Under the pieces are notes generated by a model. It worked only from the letters and a program-made list of their open reading frames with translations. It searched no databases and was not told where the DNA came from. A stretch of 64,000 nt of DNA, from NCBI GenBank assembly GCA_030374805.1, contig JARGSG010000202.1, positions 1 to 64,000 of the forward strand. Direction: 5' to 3'. The position numbers and the translations under genes are program-made. This DNA is from Gracilaria gracilis. Taxonomy: Eukaryota > Rhodophyta > Florideophyceae > Gracilariales > Gracilariaceae. Below are positions 61,751-64,000 of this stretch, one piece after another (the stretch's first letter is position 1; every line of letters begins with the position of its first letter).

Positions 61751-61762
61751 TACCGTTGGTAC
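61751..61762. promoter_or_regulatory. taccgttggtac motif upstream of the CTC1-like gene
   Basis: Exact copy, 58 nt before the start codon on the minus strand; the reverse reading ggtaccaacggtaaac is close to MSA/MYB3R elements. Confidence 0.45.
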
Positions 61763-62137
61763 CGTCGTACCTTTGGTATCTACCTTCGGTATTTGGGATC
61801 TGCGACTGCAGAAGCCAAAGGGCGGTAGGCACGACACACGTGGCAAGGCGGCATGCAGCGCGCCACCGGTGGCACTTGGTCGCGCATCGGTGTGTGCATC
61901 GGTGCACGGTGAGTATCGGCTGCAACGAGTGCACACGTAATGCAGATTATAATAATATTACACAAAATATCGCATTTGATTTTTTATTTGGCTATATTTA
62001 GCACTTGGGAGAGAGAGAGAGACGTGGAAACATGTACTACTATTCTAACTTTACCCCATATCATAAGTGGGCGGCTGCTGTGCGTGTAACAGCGCGCCGC
62101 TTCAACGGCGCTCATTATTCTTGGACCTTCATTTATC

Positions 62138-62174
<37 letters not shown>

Positions 62175-63303
62175 CCAAGTACTCTCGAGCTTCAAAAAGT
62201 TATTTGCACCTTGTTGTTTATCATGTACACGGTACAGTTCTCTCACATTGGAAACGCTTTGTTTGTTGTAACAGTACGCGCAACACCTTCTTCGCCAGTC
62301 CGATAAAAGCATGCTATTAAAAACGCTCTCTGCCTTTAACAAAACGTGCGATTAGTCGTTAACGATTCCTTCCGTTTTTATAAAACAAAATGCAAAACAT
62401 CAAAGCAAAACTGCACACTTGTGCATCAAAATCCATAAAATAGATCCTGCCGTTAAAACTCTTCAACAGCGCCATACTGCCACTGTAACAGAGATTCTAT
62501 CCAACTTGTTTTTCGCTCGTCGTCAAGTCATGACCTTCTTCCCCAGTATCGTCAATATTCCACATGCAATACCACCAATTGCCGTGTCTAGCACATGATC
62601 ATCGTTTTCAAAAAAGCTCCATCTTGCTCATGCTGACCATGTACCTCCGCCTCAAGCCTGGCATCCCAATACGTGTCCTTCGACTTTCACGTGCTGCTTG
62701 CACTCGAGTCTCTTCGCAACCATGCCACATACCTCTCTTCACCGCCGCGTCTTTCATTCTCTTTCAAATGCTTATACCTCAACCACCCAAACAGTCACTC
62801 CCTGTCATGTGACATGTCGTTTCTACCCTTTCTGCTCCACACACCTTGCACCCTGCACCCGTCGTGCCGGCTACCTCATCTCCACCCCAACCTGTTTGTG
62901 CTCCCGCGCCCCCGCCGCCGCGGAAACGGAAACCACTCTCTGCCGACAGCTACTTCTTGTCTGCTGGCAACTGCCTACATTACCAACCCTGTGCAAGCCG
63001 GTAGTCAACTCAACATCATGTCACATACAGAGTACAAGCAGCGCCAAACATTCATCACTCCTTCACACATGCGCCCACAAGAAAAAAAAAAAAAAAAAGG
63101 CCTCCATCTCACGAGCACAACAAATATATATACCAAGGGTATATATATATAGTCTCACGAACACAGTTATCTCACTAAACCTCAGCCTGTTCTCAACACC
63201 AATCATTTAATTTAACGGATAAGTTAACAGTTAACTTAACACAAGTACAATCAAGTCACCAGCCAAAGCGTCAAGCCAATCCGCATCCTCCACTCGCCGA
63301 TGA
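61763..63303. other. Long intergenic region with simple repeats
   Basis: An (at)n run at about 62138-62174, a poly-A run at 63081-63098, and tatata words near 63125-63150. Pyrimidine-rich parts open short frames. No gene supported. Confidence 0.45.
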
Positions 63304-63976
<673 letters not shown>

Positions 63977-64000
63977 GAGAGAATCGTTACGTTCTTCCTT

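Noticed and set aside
60566..61828. 420-codon plus-strand frame
   Set aside because: Also antisense of the CTC1-like gene, including the complement of its hexapeptide and poly-Thr repeats.

Overview
This window is eukaryotic nuclear DNA, most likely from a red alga (a florideophyte-like genome is my best guess). Proteins with plastid leaders starting Met-Ala-Phe (M48 peptidase, DUF1499 protein, GatB/YqeY protein) and a D27-type carotenoid isomerase sit beside eukaryotic core genes (clathrin light chain, NAC alpha, MRG15, NDR kinase, CDIN1, a CTC1-like protein). Introns are few and short; those I could place run from 49 to about 138 nt with GT..AG ends. The species call is inference; no marker gene fixes it.

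Left part (1-16.6 kb) is transposon territory. Positions 1-8366 hold the 3' part of a Ty3/gypsy-class LTR retrotransposon (protease tail, RT, RNase H, integrase, long charged linker, chromodomain, antisense ORFs, polypurine tract, 954-bp 3' LTR). It is frameshifted, and strikingly loaded with short hairpins. A decayed Ty1/copia element lies on the minus strand at 8839-13010. From 14.4 to 16.6 kb there is an LTR fragment and a cluster of foldback elements.

The middle (16.9-39.7 kb) is a compact gene region on both strands: clathrin light chain, a putative three-exon Cys-rich protein, a membrane protein, a TBC-domain protein, NAC alpha, MRG15, a plastid M48 peptidase, a ketopantoate reductase-like protein, a thylakoid-lumen DUF1499 protein, a GatB/YqeY protein, a D27-like protein, an alpha/beta-hydrolase whose nucleophile serine is glycine, and several unknowns.

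Two DNA transposons follow back to back. A 5.75-kb Mutator-like element (39826-45576) has nearly identical terminal inverted repeats, a perfect 9-bp target duplication and remains of Ulp1 protease, FAR1/WRKY-like and SWIM domains. A 2.9-kb piggyBac-like element (45764-48643) has a broken transposase and paired 18-bp palindromes at both ends.

The right part resumes genes: CDIN1 nuclease, a membrane protein and a myristoylatable NDR-type kinase. At about 54.5 kb the base composition switches sharply to very GC-rich, repeat-laden DNA up to about 61.7 kb. That island holds a small coiled-coil protein, CutA, a small basic Ala-rich protein and a CTC1-like telomere gene whose frame shifts inside simple repeats. 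Normal composition returns at the end, with a two-exon cytidine deaminase.
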